Below, in pieces: positions 1-9,988 of a DNA stretch of 64,000 nucleotides. Positions within the stretch are counted from its first letter, which is position 1, and each line of letters begins with the position of its first letter. This stretch comes from Valencia hispanica (lineage: Eukaryota > Chordata > Actinopteri > Cyprinodontiformes > Valenciidae), in contig OY747705.1 in NCBI GenBank assembly GCA_963556495.2, positions 31,655,298 through 31,719,297 of the forward strand. Direction: 5' to 3'. A program made the translations under genes and the position numbers. The notes under the pieces are model-generated. The model had not been told where the DNA came from and did not search any database. It saw only the letters and a list, made by a program, of their open reading frames with translations.

Positions 1-628
1 AAGTTGCAGGACAGTGAATCTTGACTGGAGTGGGATCCTTGATTCGAAGCCTACAGTAAGCAAAGAAAAACATAATACAATGTATAAAACAAGGTTTAAA
101 TTGCAACTACAAAACAGAATAAACAAACAACACTAAGATCCCAAAATACAATTCAATAAAAAAGACACATCACTAGAAAATTAACAAAAAAGATCTCAAT
201 TCTCACTGGGTGATGATACTAAACCAGTGGCTCTGAAAGAAACAAAAAGGTTATGAGGACCAGGACGCTCTATTAGTGAAAAATTTGTTCAAGTTTTGAA
301 AATTTCCTTGTCAGTTTCTTAAGAAAATGACAATGATGTTATCTAACATGCTTCTTATTCAAGTTATAAATTGCCCGAATAGCAATTAAAAATAAAACAC
401 AAATAAAAACATTGTCATTTTTGTTGAAACCTTTCACAAAAGCTGACGAATAATCAAGCATTTTAGGTCCCGACAATTATAACAAAAATGCAGCAAAATC
501 CTCTAGGGACTGACTTAACATCTTGACATGTTAAGTGATAATCAAAAACACCAAAGATAACACAGCTTTGCAGACATTAAATAGTGCTTTTAGCAACTAC
601 AAAGTGTCTCCCATAGAGCATTTAGCTA
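1..628. other. Unassigned AT-rich sequence
   Basis: No open frame longer than about 60 codons, no terminal repeats and no recognised repeat family are visible. The sequence is AT-rich and ends at the left terminus of a decayed Tc1 element. Confidence 0.5.
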
Positions 629-1244
629 TAGGGGCTTACAATATTCAAAGCACTTGAATGTTTTCACATTTTGTCATGTTCCAATAAAATACTTAAATCT
701 GTTGTATATCCTGTGATTGACCAGCACAAAGGTGCACATAATTATTGAGTGAATGGAAAGTAAAACAAAGTTTACGTTTTTCACAAATAAAAATCTGAAA
801 GATGTGGCATGCATTTGAATTTAACTTTTTTTTTACCTTGATAACTCCAAATAAAATAAAATAAATAATTCTCAACCATTAGTCATCTGATTTAGGAGTC
901 CCCTTGTGTGTAATTTCATCTCACTAAAAATACAGCTGTTCTGTGAAGGCCTCAGAGCTTGTTAGAGAACATTAGAGAAGACATCATCATAAAGTCAAAG
1001 AAACACATCAAAAGGGTCAGGGATAACAAAGAGATGTTTCAAGAACAGTTAGGTAATGTCTCTTAAAGCCCTGTTCAACCCATCATCTAAAAAATGACGG
1101 ATTGAGGTGTAAGTCAGGAGGGACTGATTGACTCAACAAATCTGGCTTTAATAGAAAAGTGGCAAGAAGAAAGTAATACTTGAAAGTAAGTCATAAGACA
1201 TCCCATTTAAAGTTTGGCAGGAGACGCGAGCTACAGCAAAGCTA

Positions 1245-1528
1245 CACTCAACAAAAATATAAACGCAACACCTTTGTTTCTGCTCCCATTTTTCATGAGA
1301 TGGACTTAAAGATCTAAAATTCATTCCAGATACACAATATTACCATTTCTCTCAAACATTGTTCACAAATCAGTCTAAATGTGTGATAGTGAGCACTTCT
1401 GCTTTGCTGAGATAATCCATCCCACCTCACAGGTGTGCCACATCAAGATGCTGATCTGACATCATAATTAGTGCACAGGTGTACCTTATACTGCCCACAA
1501 TAAAAGGCCACCCTGGAATGTGCAGTTT
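1245..1528 (+). repeat. Left terminal inverted repeat of young Tc1
   Basis: It starts CACTCAACAAAAATATAAAC directly after the TA target site and runs to about the poly-T at 1526. It is the reverse complement of 2592-2875 with one visible substitution. Confidence 0.93.
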
Positions 1529-1563
1529 TTTGCTTTATTGGGGGTCTGGGGACTCAGAACCGG

Positions 1564-2577
1564 TCAGTATCTGGTGTGACCACCATTTGCCTCATGCAGT
1601 GCAACACATGTTCTTCGCATAGAGTTTATAAGATTGTCAATTGTGGCCTGTGGAATGTTGGTCCACTCCTCTTCAATGGCTGTGCGAAGTTGTTGGATAT
1701 TAGTGGGAACTGGTACACGCTGTCGTATACGCCGGTCAAGCACATCCCAAACATGCTGAATGGGTGACATGTCCGGTGAGTATGCTGGCCATGCAAGAAC
1801 TGGGACATTTTCAGCTTCCAAGAATTGTGTACAGATCCTTGCAACATGGGGCCGTGCATTATCTTGCTGAAACATGAGGTGATGTTCATGGATGTATGGC
1901 ACAACAATGGGCCTCAGGATCTCATCACGGTATCTCTGTGCATTCAAAATGCCATCAATAAAATGCACCTGTGTTCTTCGTCCATAACAGATGCCTGCCC
2001 ATACCATAACCCCACCACCACCATGGGCCACTCGATCCACAACATTGACATCAGCAAAGCACTCACCCACACGACGCCACACACGCTGTCTGCCATCTGC
2101 CCTGAACAATGTAAACCGAGATTCATCCGTGAAGAGAACACCTCTCCAACGTGCCAGACGCAATCGAATGTGAGCATTTGCCCACTCAAGTCTGTTACGG
2201 CGACGAGCTGGAGTCAGGTCAAGACCCCGATGAGGACGACGAGCATGCAGTTGAGCTTCCCTGAGACGGTTTCTGACAGTTTGTGCAGAAATTGTTTTGT
2301 TATGCAAACCAATTGTTTCAGCAGCTGTCTGAGTGGCTGGTCTCAGACGATCTTGGAGGTGAACCTGCTGGATGTGGAGGTCCTGGGCTGGTGTGGTTAC
2401 ACGTGGTCTGCGGTTGTGAGGCCGGTTGGATGTACTGCCATATTCTCTGAAACGCCTTTGGAGACAGCTTATGGTGGAGAAATGAACATTCAATGCACGA
2501 GCAACAGATCTGGTTGACATTCCTGCTGTCAGCATACCAATTGCACGCTCCCTCAATGCTTGTGGCATCTGTGGCAT
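1564..2577 (-). CDS. Tc1-like DDE transposase, full length but third catalytic residue changed
   Basis: The 337-residue ORF has the length usual for Tc1 transposases. Residues about 8-50 form the first helix-turn-helix DNA-binding domain (VARALN...STIS), followed by a second basic DNA-binding segment to about residue 125. The catalytic domain shows D151 in LFTDESRF and D239 in QQDNARPH. Exactly 34 residues after D239, in the SPDMSPI.H motif, the expected glutamate is glutamine (Q274, codon 1756-1758 on the complementary strand). Tc1 enzymes use this DD34E triad to bind metal and cut DNA at the terminal repeats, so this copy should be catalytically dead although the frame is open to a normal C terminus (GGHTRY). 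The ATG at 2577 starts the conserved MPQMPQALRERAIGML stretch. Confidence 0.93.
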   Translation of the reverse strand: MPQMPQALRERAIGMLTAGMSTRSVARALNVHFSTISCLQRRFREYGSTSNRPHNRRPRVTTPAQDLHIQQVHLQDRLRPATQTAAETIGLHNKTISAQTVRNRLREAQLHARRPHRGLDLTPARRRNRLEWANAHIRLRLARWRGVLFTDESRFTLFRADGRQRVWRRVGECFADVNVVDRVAHGGGGVMVWAGICYGRRTQVHFIDGILNAQRYRDEILRPIVVPYIHEHHLMFQQDNARPHVARICTQFLEAENVPVLAWPAYSPDMSPIQHVWDVLDRRIRQRVPVPTNIQQLRTAIEEEWTNIPQATIDNLINSMRRTCVALHEANGGHTRY

Positions 2578-2591
2578 TTTGCTGTGAGACT

Positions 2592-2875
2592 AAACTGCAC
2601 ATTCCAGGGTGGCCTTTTATTGTGGGCAGTATAAGGTACACCTGTGCACTAATCATGATGTCAGATCAGCATCTTGATGTGGCACACCTGTGAGGTGGGA
2701 TGGATTATCTCAGCAAAGCAGAAGTGCTCACTATCACACATTTAGACTGATTTGTGAACAATGTTTGAGAGAAATGGTAATATTGTGTATCTGGAATGAA
2801 TTTTAGATCTTTAAGTCCATCTCATGAAAAATGGGAGCAGAAACAAAGGTGTTGCGTTTATATTTTTGTTGAGTG
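2592..2875 (-). repeat. Right terminal inverted repeat of young Tc1
   Basis: It is the reverse complement of 1245-1528, with one difference (ATGATT here, ATAATT in the left copy). It ends ...GTTGAGTG next to the TA at 2876-2877. Confidence 0.93.
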
Positions 2876-2877
2876 TA

Positions 2878-3533
2878 TGAAAGTATGGGCATTACTCAGA
2901 TGAGATCACAATTCAACATTTTGGCCATATGTAAGACAATGTGTGGTGGATAAATTAATACAGGATATCAGCCTCATGCTACGAGGAAGCTTTTTATCAC
3001 CAGATAAACAGAGGCTGGTCAGAGTTAAGATGGATGGTACTAAATACACGAAAATCCTGTGGAATTATGATTATCCTGCAAAAGACTTCAGACACACCTA
3101 AACACAGTCAGAATTTCAAGGGAACTGAAATAAATAAAACAATTTTTATGTTTTAAAATGGCCCTGCAAAAATCCAGATCTAAATCAACTTGAGAAACTC
3201 TAGTAAAACGTTTAAATTAGTGTTCACAGATGCTCACCATCCAGTCTGTTTATGCTTGAGCTATTTTGCAAAGAACAACTAATTATGGTAGTAATTTCCA
3301 TCTCTGCATGTCTAAAGTTTGTACTGACATTTCTAAAAAGACTTGAAACTGCAGTTGCATTGAAGGTGGTTTTTCTAAGTCTTAACTCATCAGACCTGAA
3401 TAGTGCCAATGGTTCAGAATCTTCTTAATCTTACAATCATGCATTGCTTTGTGTTGGTCTATATTATAACATAAAATCCCTATAAAATATAGCGAAGCTT
3501 TGCGGTTATCACATGAGAAAATATGAAAGTCCA
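2878..3533 (+). pseudogene. Decayed 3' half of the old Tc1 transposase plus right terminal repeat
   Basis: The stretch follows the C-terminal half of a Tc1 transposase: the region around 3160-3250 corresponds to the third catalytic motif and about 3330-3400 to the final helix region. All frames carry stops and indels. From 3425 the sequence follows the terminal repeat (GCATTGCTTTGTGTTGGTCT) until it is broken at 3534 by the GGGCCC element; the repeat resumes at 9960. Confidence 0.65.
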
Positions 3534-3556
3534 GGGCCCTCATTTATCAAACATTC

Positions 3557-3573
3557 AAAGAAACGGTCCTATA
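3557..3573 (+). repeat. Left target-site duplication of the 5-kb L1
   Basis: The 17-bp sequence aaagaaacggtcctata recurs exactly at 8555-8571, just after the poly-A. This is the signature of target-primed reverse transcription. Confidence 0.9.
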
Positions 3574-3595
3574 GTCCCAGTCCCTAATTCAAAGA

Positions 3596-4654
3596 CTTAG
3601 GATAGAAAACTTTGAACAAGGTAATAAATCAGGTAGATTTTTGGCTAACCAGCTTAAAATTAATAAAGAAAAAGCATCTATATCTGCTATTATAGATCAG
3701 ACCGGGAATACAGTATATGATCCTGGAAGAATAAACAACACATTTAAAGAATTTTACAAGGCTTTATACTCACCAGAGATAAATCCATCGGATCATGAAA
3801 TTGAACAATTTTTTGATAACATAACACTACCTAAATTATCTGAAAGTCAAGCGATGGCCCTGGATTCACCACTAACAGCGGCTGAACTCCAGGAGGCCCT
3901 CCAAGGCATGCCCAATAAAAAGGCTCCAGGCCCAGATGGATTTCCAGCAGAGTTCTATAAAGAATTCTGGAATATTCTGGCACCAATATTCCACAGAATG
4001 CTGCAGGAAACCAAGGAAAATGGCCGACTTCCACCAAATATGAATTCTGCCTACATTAGTCTTCTACTAAAATCAGGTAAAGACCCTTTGTTTCCTACCA
4101 GCTATCGTCCCATATCCCTCATTAATGTTGATCTTAAAATAATCTGCAAAGCCCTCGCAAAAAGGATAGAGAAAGTAACCCCTCTTATAATACATCCTGA
4201 TCAAACTGGTTTTATTAAAGGGAGACATTCATCCACAAATTCACGTAGATTAATAGATTTAATAGATTTTTCTTACTGTAAAAACATTAAAACTAATATA
4301 TTATCTTTAGATGCAGAAAAAGCATTTTATAGAGTTAACTGGAAATTCTTATTTGTAACCTTACATAAATTTGGCTTTGGAAATTCTTTTATAAACTGGT
4401 TGAAAATATTATACAGTTCACCAACAGCATGTATCAGGACAAATAACCAAACATCATCTAGGTTTTATCTTCAGAGAGGTACCAGGCAGGGATGTCCTCT
4501 CTCTCCCTCCCTGTTCGCTATTTTTATTGAACCACTAGCTGCAGCAATCAGGCAAACTCACAATATTAAAGGCATAAAATGCAATAACATAGAACATAAA
4601 ATCAGTCTTTTTGCAGATGATGTATTACTTTTTCTCCAGGATTCACAAACCTAA
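3596..4654 (+). pseudogene. L1 ORF2 fragment: reverse transcriptase core
   Basis: The frame is open from the truncation point to the stop at 4652 and has no native start. It shows the L1 reverse transcriptase motifs in order: KKAPGPDGFPAEFYK, YRPISLINVDLKI, LDAEKAFYRVNW (the first catalytic Asp is kept; the Asp that usually follows AF is Tyr), GTRQGCPLSPSLFAIF and FADDVLLFL with the catalytic Asp pair. The enzyme would copy LINE RNA at a nicked chromosomal site. Directly after FADDVLLFLQDSQ the normal thumb segment is absent: about 100 codons present in other L1 proteins are deleted out of frame, which causes the stop. Confidence 0.9.
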
Positions 4655-5235
4655 AAAAAGTGGAAGATAATCTTGCTAGATGGAAATCCCTACCCATATC
4701 ACTTATGGGAAGGGTTGCTTCAATAAAAATGATGGTTTTGCCCAGAATCAACTACTTATTCTCAATGATCCCAAGTAAACCATCACTAGACTGGTTTAGA
4801 TCTCTGGACTCCTCTATCTCTAAATTTCTTTGGAAAGATAAACCCCCACGTATCAGCTTAAAAACGCTGCAGAAGACCAAAGAAAAAGGAGGTCTAGATC
4901 TACCAAACTTCCATCATTATTTCTTAGCCAACAGGCTCCAATACATCTCAAGATGGTTAAAACATAGCTACCTAGATAAGTCCTGGATAGACGTAGAACA
5001 GACACTATGTAATAAGATAAAACTTTCAGACCTACCATTTATTAGCTCAAATATAAAACAATATGAATGCTTTAAAAGCATAAATATCAGCTCCTCTCTG
5101 ACAGCATGGTGGGAGTTTTTAAAAATGACAGAGTCCACAATAATCCCATGCAGACGTACACCCATCTGGAATAACCCCGACATCTTGCAAAAAAATTTTA
5201 TAATAAGTTTCCCCCTGGAGGTGCAATGGAATTGA
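4651..5235 (+). pseudogene. L1 ORF2 fragment: post-RT connection region
   Basis: This frame differs from that of the RT block and continues ORF2 after the internal deletion. It includes ARWKSLPISLMGRVASIKM and KGGLDLPNFHHYFLANRL, typical of the L1 region after the thumb. It ends at a stop near 5235 caused by a frame change. No start codon of its own is expected. Confidence 0.85.
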
Positions 5236-6043
5236 ATACCTGGAAGATATATTTGAAGGAACAGACTTTATTCCATTTAATACATTAATTACACAATATG
5301 GAATTGATAAAAACAAATTCTTAGAATATCAACAAATTAAATCTATTATTAAAGGTAAATTTAGGCTCAATACAGCTGAATTACAAATTCCAGCAAGAGT
5401 TTTAGATTTTCTTAATCTCAACCCCCCCCAAATTGCTGTCTGAAATATACAAAACTTTATCTACATTAGATGAATCAATAGCCATCCCTATTTCAAAATG
5501 GGAGGTGGATTTATCAGCCAGCTTTGACCAAAACGTCTGGTCTCAGATATGTTTAAGAACCTTTAAAATAACAAAAAATCCTCATTTGCAATTAATACAA
5601 TACAAAATCCTTCATAGAGTACACTATACAAGTCAACGAATGTTTAGGATGGGTTTTACATCGTCTAATACCTGCTTACAATGCACAAGCAATATACCAG
5701 ATACTTATGTTCATGCGCTTTGGTTCTGTCCACCTGTTGAGAAATTTTGGTGCCAGATATGTGAGGACTTATCAAAGTGTCTGAAATGTAACATCCCACC
5801 ATGTCCCTCAATTTGCCTGTTAGGAAATTTAAATGATGTCACCATGGACACAAAGTCAGTTCTAATGGTTCACATTGCCTTATGCATCGCTAAGAAAACT
5901 ATCCTCCTGAACTGGAAAAATAAAAAAGCTCTTAATATTAATCAGTATAGAAATCTCTTGTTGGACCATATTGTTCTTGAGACGGCCTCTGGCTCCATAT
6001 CTGATCAATCTCTCTGGGCTCCTTTGATCGGCTCCATCACCTA
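5236..6043 (+). pseudogene. L1 ORF2 fragment: C-terminal domain
   Basis: The C-terminal part continues in another frame from about 5226 and shifts again at a run of eight C (5422-5429). From 5433 the frame is open to the stop at 6042-6044. It carries the cysteine/histidine motif of L1 C termini (CLQC...YVHALWFC) at about 5677-5730. Two frameshifts plus the deletion upstream leave no functional ORF2. Confidence 0.85.
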
Positions 6044-8543
6044 GTGGGGGTGGGGGGCACTTGGTTTTGTCGTTTGGGACACTGTTGCTGATGTGGGGGT
6101 TTTGGGGTTGGAGGCGTCTGGGGGGTACCCCAGGGGGTGGGATCACTGGGCGGATGGGGCGCTGGACGTCGTGGCCGGCCTGGGGTTGGGCTTTGGGTGG
6201 TAACTCCTGATGGCTGCATACGGTGCCTTGGGGGGGTTGCACTGGCGGACATGGGTTACTGGCCTGGTGGCCGTGCTGCGCCTGGGTAGGGTCTGGGGTG
6301 GGCCTGGGGATTCGGGGCTCGGGGGTGCCGCACCCCTTAGCTGTGGTCCTGGCTGGGGGTCGGCCAGCGTGGGGTCTCTGTTGGCTGTGGCGGTTGGGGC
6401 CGGCCAGCGGCCGGCATGTGGAGCCGCCTCTCTCTTTTTCTCTGGGCCGGATCAGTCCTTTTTTGCACTGGACTCGGCTCCGGGGTCTTGGTCTTTGTGC
6501 GGGGCGCTGGGGTTGGGCATTTGGCCGGGTTCGGTCGGACTTGCGGGTGGACTGGCCGGGTGGTGGGCGTGCAGGGCAGGTGGGTGGGGCGCTGGGTTTG
6601 GTCTCCTGCCGGGCCGTCGAGCAACAGTGGTCGCTCCACAAGGAATGAGGCTGGTGGATGTCGGCCTGGTGGGTCGACCGCCCGGCTCATTGGTTTGCTC
6701 CTGGTCTGGGCAGGTACGTCGCCGTGGTTCGGGCTACGGGGGCCTCCGGTGTGCGGGTGGTGCTGGGGGCCTCCTTTGCTGGCGGGGAGGCTTCTGCTGT
6801 GTAGCGACAGGTGCTCTCCCCCTACGAGGGCACTTGGACGGGGGGGAGGGGTGTGCGGGAGGGGGGGGGGGGCAAACTCAACCTGGGTGTCTAGTGTCTT
6901 TTGTGTTTTGAGAGTAGAGCGGATGTTTTATTTTAAATGCACATTATAGCAACACGCATCAACACCATACTCGAGCGGGAGGATAGAGGCTAGGGGTCTT
7001 TTCACACCCCTGTTCGCTACGGGCCATCAGGGGTTGGGGTCCGGAGGAGGAACAGGCGGTCTGGTCGGGGTCCTGGGCTGTCGGCTGCTTTGCCACTGTG
7101 GGGCCCTTGGCGGTCTGCTTGTCTCCGTCCTAGAAGGTAGGGGGTCCATTTCCCAGGTCCGGGGACTGGTGGCTCTACTGGGGCATCGGTACCTGGACCT
7201 GGGAGCATAAAGTGTGTATGGGGTGTGTGAGTGAGGGTACAGCGTCATTTTTTTGGGTGTCTTGGTGAGTCAGTGAGAATGTATGGGTTTAAGAGGGAGG
7301 GAACGTATGACTGTGTCTGTATGTCTTTGTCTACCTGTCAGGTTGGATCTTGGTCTGCCCCCTCGCCTGGCTCACCTCAGGCCTTCCCCTTAATGGGGTT
7401 CCTATTTCCCCTCCGTCACTACCTGCCTGTGACGGGTGCCCCTGCCTGCCGGTGCATCGGTGGTCAATCCGGTTCGGACCTGGTGCGTGCCTGGCCGGGC
7501 CTGGGGGGGCCGGTGTGTCGGTCGGCCGATGCGCTGGGCCGATATCTTCCTTTGGTTGGTTGGGGCACCTCTTTTAGAGGTGCCAGGTTTGGGATTGTTG
7601 GGTGGTGCCTGCTCGGTGGCTCGGCGGGATGCGGATCCGGCGTCTCTGCTCGTTTGATCACCTGTTCTGTGCGCACCGTGCGTGGCCGGTTCATTGGCGG
7701 GTTGGACCGGCCCTGGCCCTCGTTGGATGGGCTCGTCACTGCTGCCCCCCGGGCCCCTGCATAGTGGCCGCTGGATGTTCCCCTGGGGTTCTCCTTTGCT
7801 CCACTCTTGGGGGATGCGGTCGGCCCCACCAGGGTCCGCCTGGGGCTCTGGGGTCCTTTGGACGTCTTTGCTCCGATCTCCTTCATGTCTGCATCGATTC
7901 CTGGGAGACGGATTGATGCCTGCTCACACCACCTATCGAACACTCTTATGGAGTAGCCTTATATGCACCAGCATGCTAACACACACACATAGATGTGGGA
8001 TCTCTGGTGTTTAAGGATATATTCTTGGGCTGAGGTTATCATTACTAGAGCTTGATTAATCGGTACCATGAGTTTTTCTGTGACATTGTTGTTGTATTTT
8101 TATATCTATTTTTGTGTGATGTGGTTGTGTAATTCTTAGTTTACAATGTTTGGTTGGTTTTGTCGATGTTTCTTTTTCGTTTTTTGTTTTGTTTTCCCCC
8201 TCTCTCTGCCGTCCTGTGGGTATGGAGGCACACTTCAAAGTCTTCCTGTGTTTTCTTTGTTCCCCTTCCTCTCTTGTATTTTCAACTCACCCTCTCTCTT
8301 GACTTTTTGTTTCCTACCTCTCTTCTTCATCTTCCTTCTTTCTTCTCCTTAATTTTCCGTCTCTGTGTCCATAACATCAGGAAATAAAAACCCCAACAAT
8401 TCATAATAAAGATTTTTCACACATATATCAAGTGGAGGACTATAGCAAAAGCTGTACTGCTCCGCTTGTGAAAGTAAATCTGTTGGGCTTCTACTTGGTA
8501 CTCAGACACCAATTCTGAGCTCCACACTGCCAAACAGGACACG
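6043..8543 (+). other. GC-rich, G-tract-bearing 3' UTR of the L1
   Basis: The composition changes sharply at the ORF2 stop. G-runs follow at once (6043-6130), and a purine block at about 6838-6875 has a run of twelve or more G. The sequence stays GC-rich to about 7900, then becomes pyrimidine-rich (8160-8350). Long ORFs seen here in several frames are composition artefacts with no recognisable domain. The part from about 7624 to 8543 is repeated in the copy at 49.6-50.8 kb. Confidence 0.75.
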
Positions 8544-8554
8544 TAAAAAAAAAA

Positions 8555-8571
8555 AAAGAAACGGTCCTATA
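8555..8571 (+). repeat. Right target-site duplication of the 5-kb L1
   Basis: It is an exact copy of 3557-3573 and overlaps the last A residues of the tail. Confidence 0.9.
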
Positions 8572-8589
8572 TTCTATCCTACGAATGAA

Positions 8590-8619
8590 ATTTTGACTGT
8601 TCGTACGAACAGTCAAAAT
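8590..8619. repeat. Perfect 30-bp palindrome
   Basis: The half-site ATTTTGACTGTTCGT is followed directly by its reverse complement, centred on CGTACG at 8602-8607. It lies inside the GGGCCC element, 19 bp past the L1 target duplication. Confidence 0.9.
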
Positions 8620-9067
8620 CCAGATTTATCAAATATGCAGTGGCCAGTCACATGCATGTTCCTCCACAGTTGTCTGTTGATAAATCATGTGCTTACTTAG
8701 ATGCTCGTGCTGTTTACAGTCATTTGCGTACAGAAACACCTTCAATAAACCACAATTGATCATACCACATCCTCTGACACATGCATTAAATTCTTGTGTT
8801 CTTCCTGAAAATGATGGTCAAAAAAGAGCAAATAAAGAAATTTCAGTGGCACCGAGATCGAGGTGAAACATAAGTGGGGCTTAAATATAGTCATGATTAA
8901 CAGACTTTTTGAAAATTGTCATACTTCATTCAAATAAATTTTAACACCGAACGTTTTTGCCCTCTATTATCAGCGATTCCTCTGCTTCATGTCTCCACCC
9001 CACTCCAGCATACAGCAGTTATATTCCTGCTGCAGACATAACACAATGTGGCATATAATCTTTTCAT

Positions 9068-9310
9068 TTGCTGTTATTCACTTCTGTGGAAATACCTAAC
9101 TTCTATGAACAAATTAAATCAGTTAAATTTGTCCCGAACATTGCTGTTTGGATCAGCTCAGTGGTAAAAGAAGAATATTCCCTGGGAGAAATTGACAGAG
9201 GCAGTAAATGTGGTAAGGACAGTGGAGAGCTGTTAGAAATTATGGAAAAAATGGTTCGATATCAAACTGAATATGATAAAACGTCCCTCAGCACAGATGA
9301 CCACATCTGA
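9068..9310 (+). CDS. Short unrecognised ORF inside the GGGCCC element
   Basis: The 80-residue frame (MLLFTSVEIPNFYEQ at the N terminus) lies between the L1 insertion and the right terminus of the DNA element. It has no recognised motif, signal peptide or coiled coil. It could be a remnant of an element-encoded protein or chance. Coding status is doubtful. Confidence 0.15.
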   Translation: MLLFTSVEIPNFYEQIKSVKFVPNIAVWISSVVKEEYSLGEIDRGSKCGKDSGELLEIMEKMVRYQTEYDKTSLSTDDHI

Positions 9311-9988
9311 CACTCGTGTGGCCAGCGTTATTGGAGACACTGCTTTGGCTGGCATCATTACGGACGGAGACGGCGACAACCTGCTGCACCAATTAGCGGG
9401 ACCATCCTGTTTCCAAAGAACAGTTTGCAAACCTTTTATTAATAAGTGTAACAACATCCTTTTAAACTGAACCACTTGATGTGACAACTAAAATAAGATC
9501 AAGGAAAGTGTAGACCTCTGCGAAGCACCTTGCACCCCTCCACCAGATTGCGATTCACAGGATCTCCATGCGTGATCATGCATGATATACAGTTCACCAT
9601 GATCACCCCCAAAATCTAATCATTTTTTCCTTGGCAAATTTCTAACATTTCCTGAAAGTTTAATCCAAATCCGTCCATTATTTGTTGCGTTATTTTCCAA
9701 AAGACAGACAGACACCAACATGAGCTCCTTGGCACAGGTGATAAATTGCTGAGATAAACATTCTGTCAGAGTAAAACTGTTGCAGTGTTGCAGTTTCCCC
9801 GTTCTACCATTAGATGCTGTTCGTACACATGGTCAGAGTTCTTTTATTCAGGAAAATTAATACGCACAAGTACAAGATGGTAAATACCACGCTATGAGTA
9901 AAATTGTTCCTACGCACGAAATACACACATATGTAAGCACGGTTGATAAATGAGGGCCCAGTGGTATGAATACTTTTTCAAGACATTT

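Larger units (their letters stand above)
1245..2875 (-). mobile_element. Complete young Tc1-like transposon with long inverted repeats
   Basis: The 1631-bp element is flanked by TA at 1243-1244 and 2876-2877, the target duplication expected for Tc1/mariner. Its terminal inverted repeats are about 284 bp each (1245-1528 and 2592-2875), and I see one mismatch between them by eye, which implies recent insertion or recent repair by conversion. The single transposase ORF lies on the minus strand. It is inserted in the transposase region of an older Tc1 element, and the flanks join as a continuous host sequence. Confidence 0.95.
3574..8554 (+). mobile_element. 5'-truncated L1-clade LINE with long GC-rich 3' UTR
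   Basis: The insertion starts just upstream of the reverse transcriptase region, so ORF1 and the endonuclease are missing. It contains ORF2 remnants (to 6043), a 2.5-kb 3' UTR, an AATAAA-type signal near 8385-8410 and a poly-A tail at about 8544-8556, bounded by 17-bp target duplications. Two further copies of the same or a related 3' UTR lie at 49608-50841 (minus strand) and 60190-60768. Truncation plus broken ORFs make it dead. Confidence 0.92.
3534..9959. mobile_element. DNA element with GGGCCCTCATTTATCAA termini, split by an L1 insertion
   Basis: The two ends are perfect inverted repeats of 17 bp (3534-3550 and 9943-9959). After removing the L1 at 3574-8554 and one target-site copy, about 1.4 kb remains. 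Termini of this kind are seen in fish DNA transposons, but I cannot fix the superfamily: no clear TSD is visible because the GGGCCC end is itself palindromic. Only one short ORF (9068-9310, 80 residues) lies inside and I do not recognise it, so the copy is probably non-autonomous. Its integration site lies in the right terminal repeat of the old Tc1. Confidence 0.7.
629..9988 (+). mobile_element. Old, decayed Tc1-like transposon split by nested insertions
   Basis: Three separated pieces (629-1242, 2878-3533 and 9960-9988) read as one fish Tc1 element in plus orientation. The left piece has the terminal repeat and the 5' leader. The piece from about 880 to 1242 matches the first half of the transposase region. 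The piece from 2878 matches the second half, and about 3425-3533 matches the right terminal repeat. The last 29 bases complete that repeat and end at a TA. The reading frame is destroyed by many small changes, so no transposase can be made. Assignment rests on recalled similarity to a common teleost Tc1 family whose transposase region contains phrases such as 'ggcaagaagaaag'. The host pieces join in the expected order once the insertions at 1245-2875 and 3534-9959 are removed. Confidence 0.75.

Noticed and set aside
1576..2517. Plus-strand ORFs up to 230 codons opposite the young Tc1 transposase
   Set aside because: They are antisense shadows of the transposase frame and show no motif.
3530..3536. 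Trinucleotide CCA as target duplication of the GGGCCC element
   Set aside because: The GGGCCC end is palindromic and shares bases with the flank, so the duplication cannot be placed uniquely.
5880..8014. Many ORFs of 60-253 codons on both strands of the GC-rich region
   Set aside because: High GC lowers stop frequency. The proteins are Gly/Trp/Pro/Arg-rich with no domain, and the region is an L1 3' UTR.
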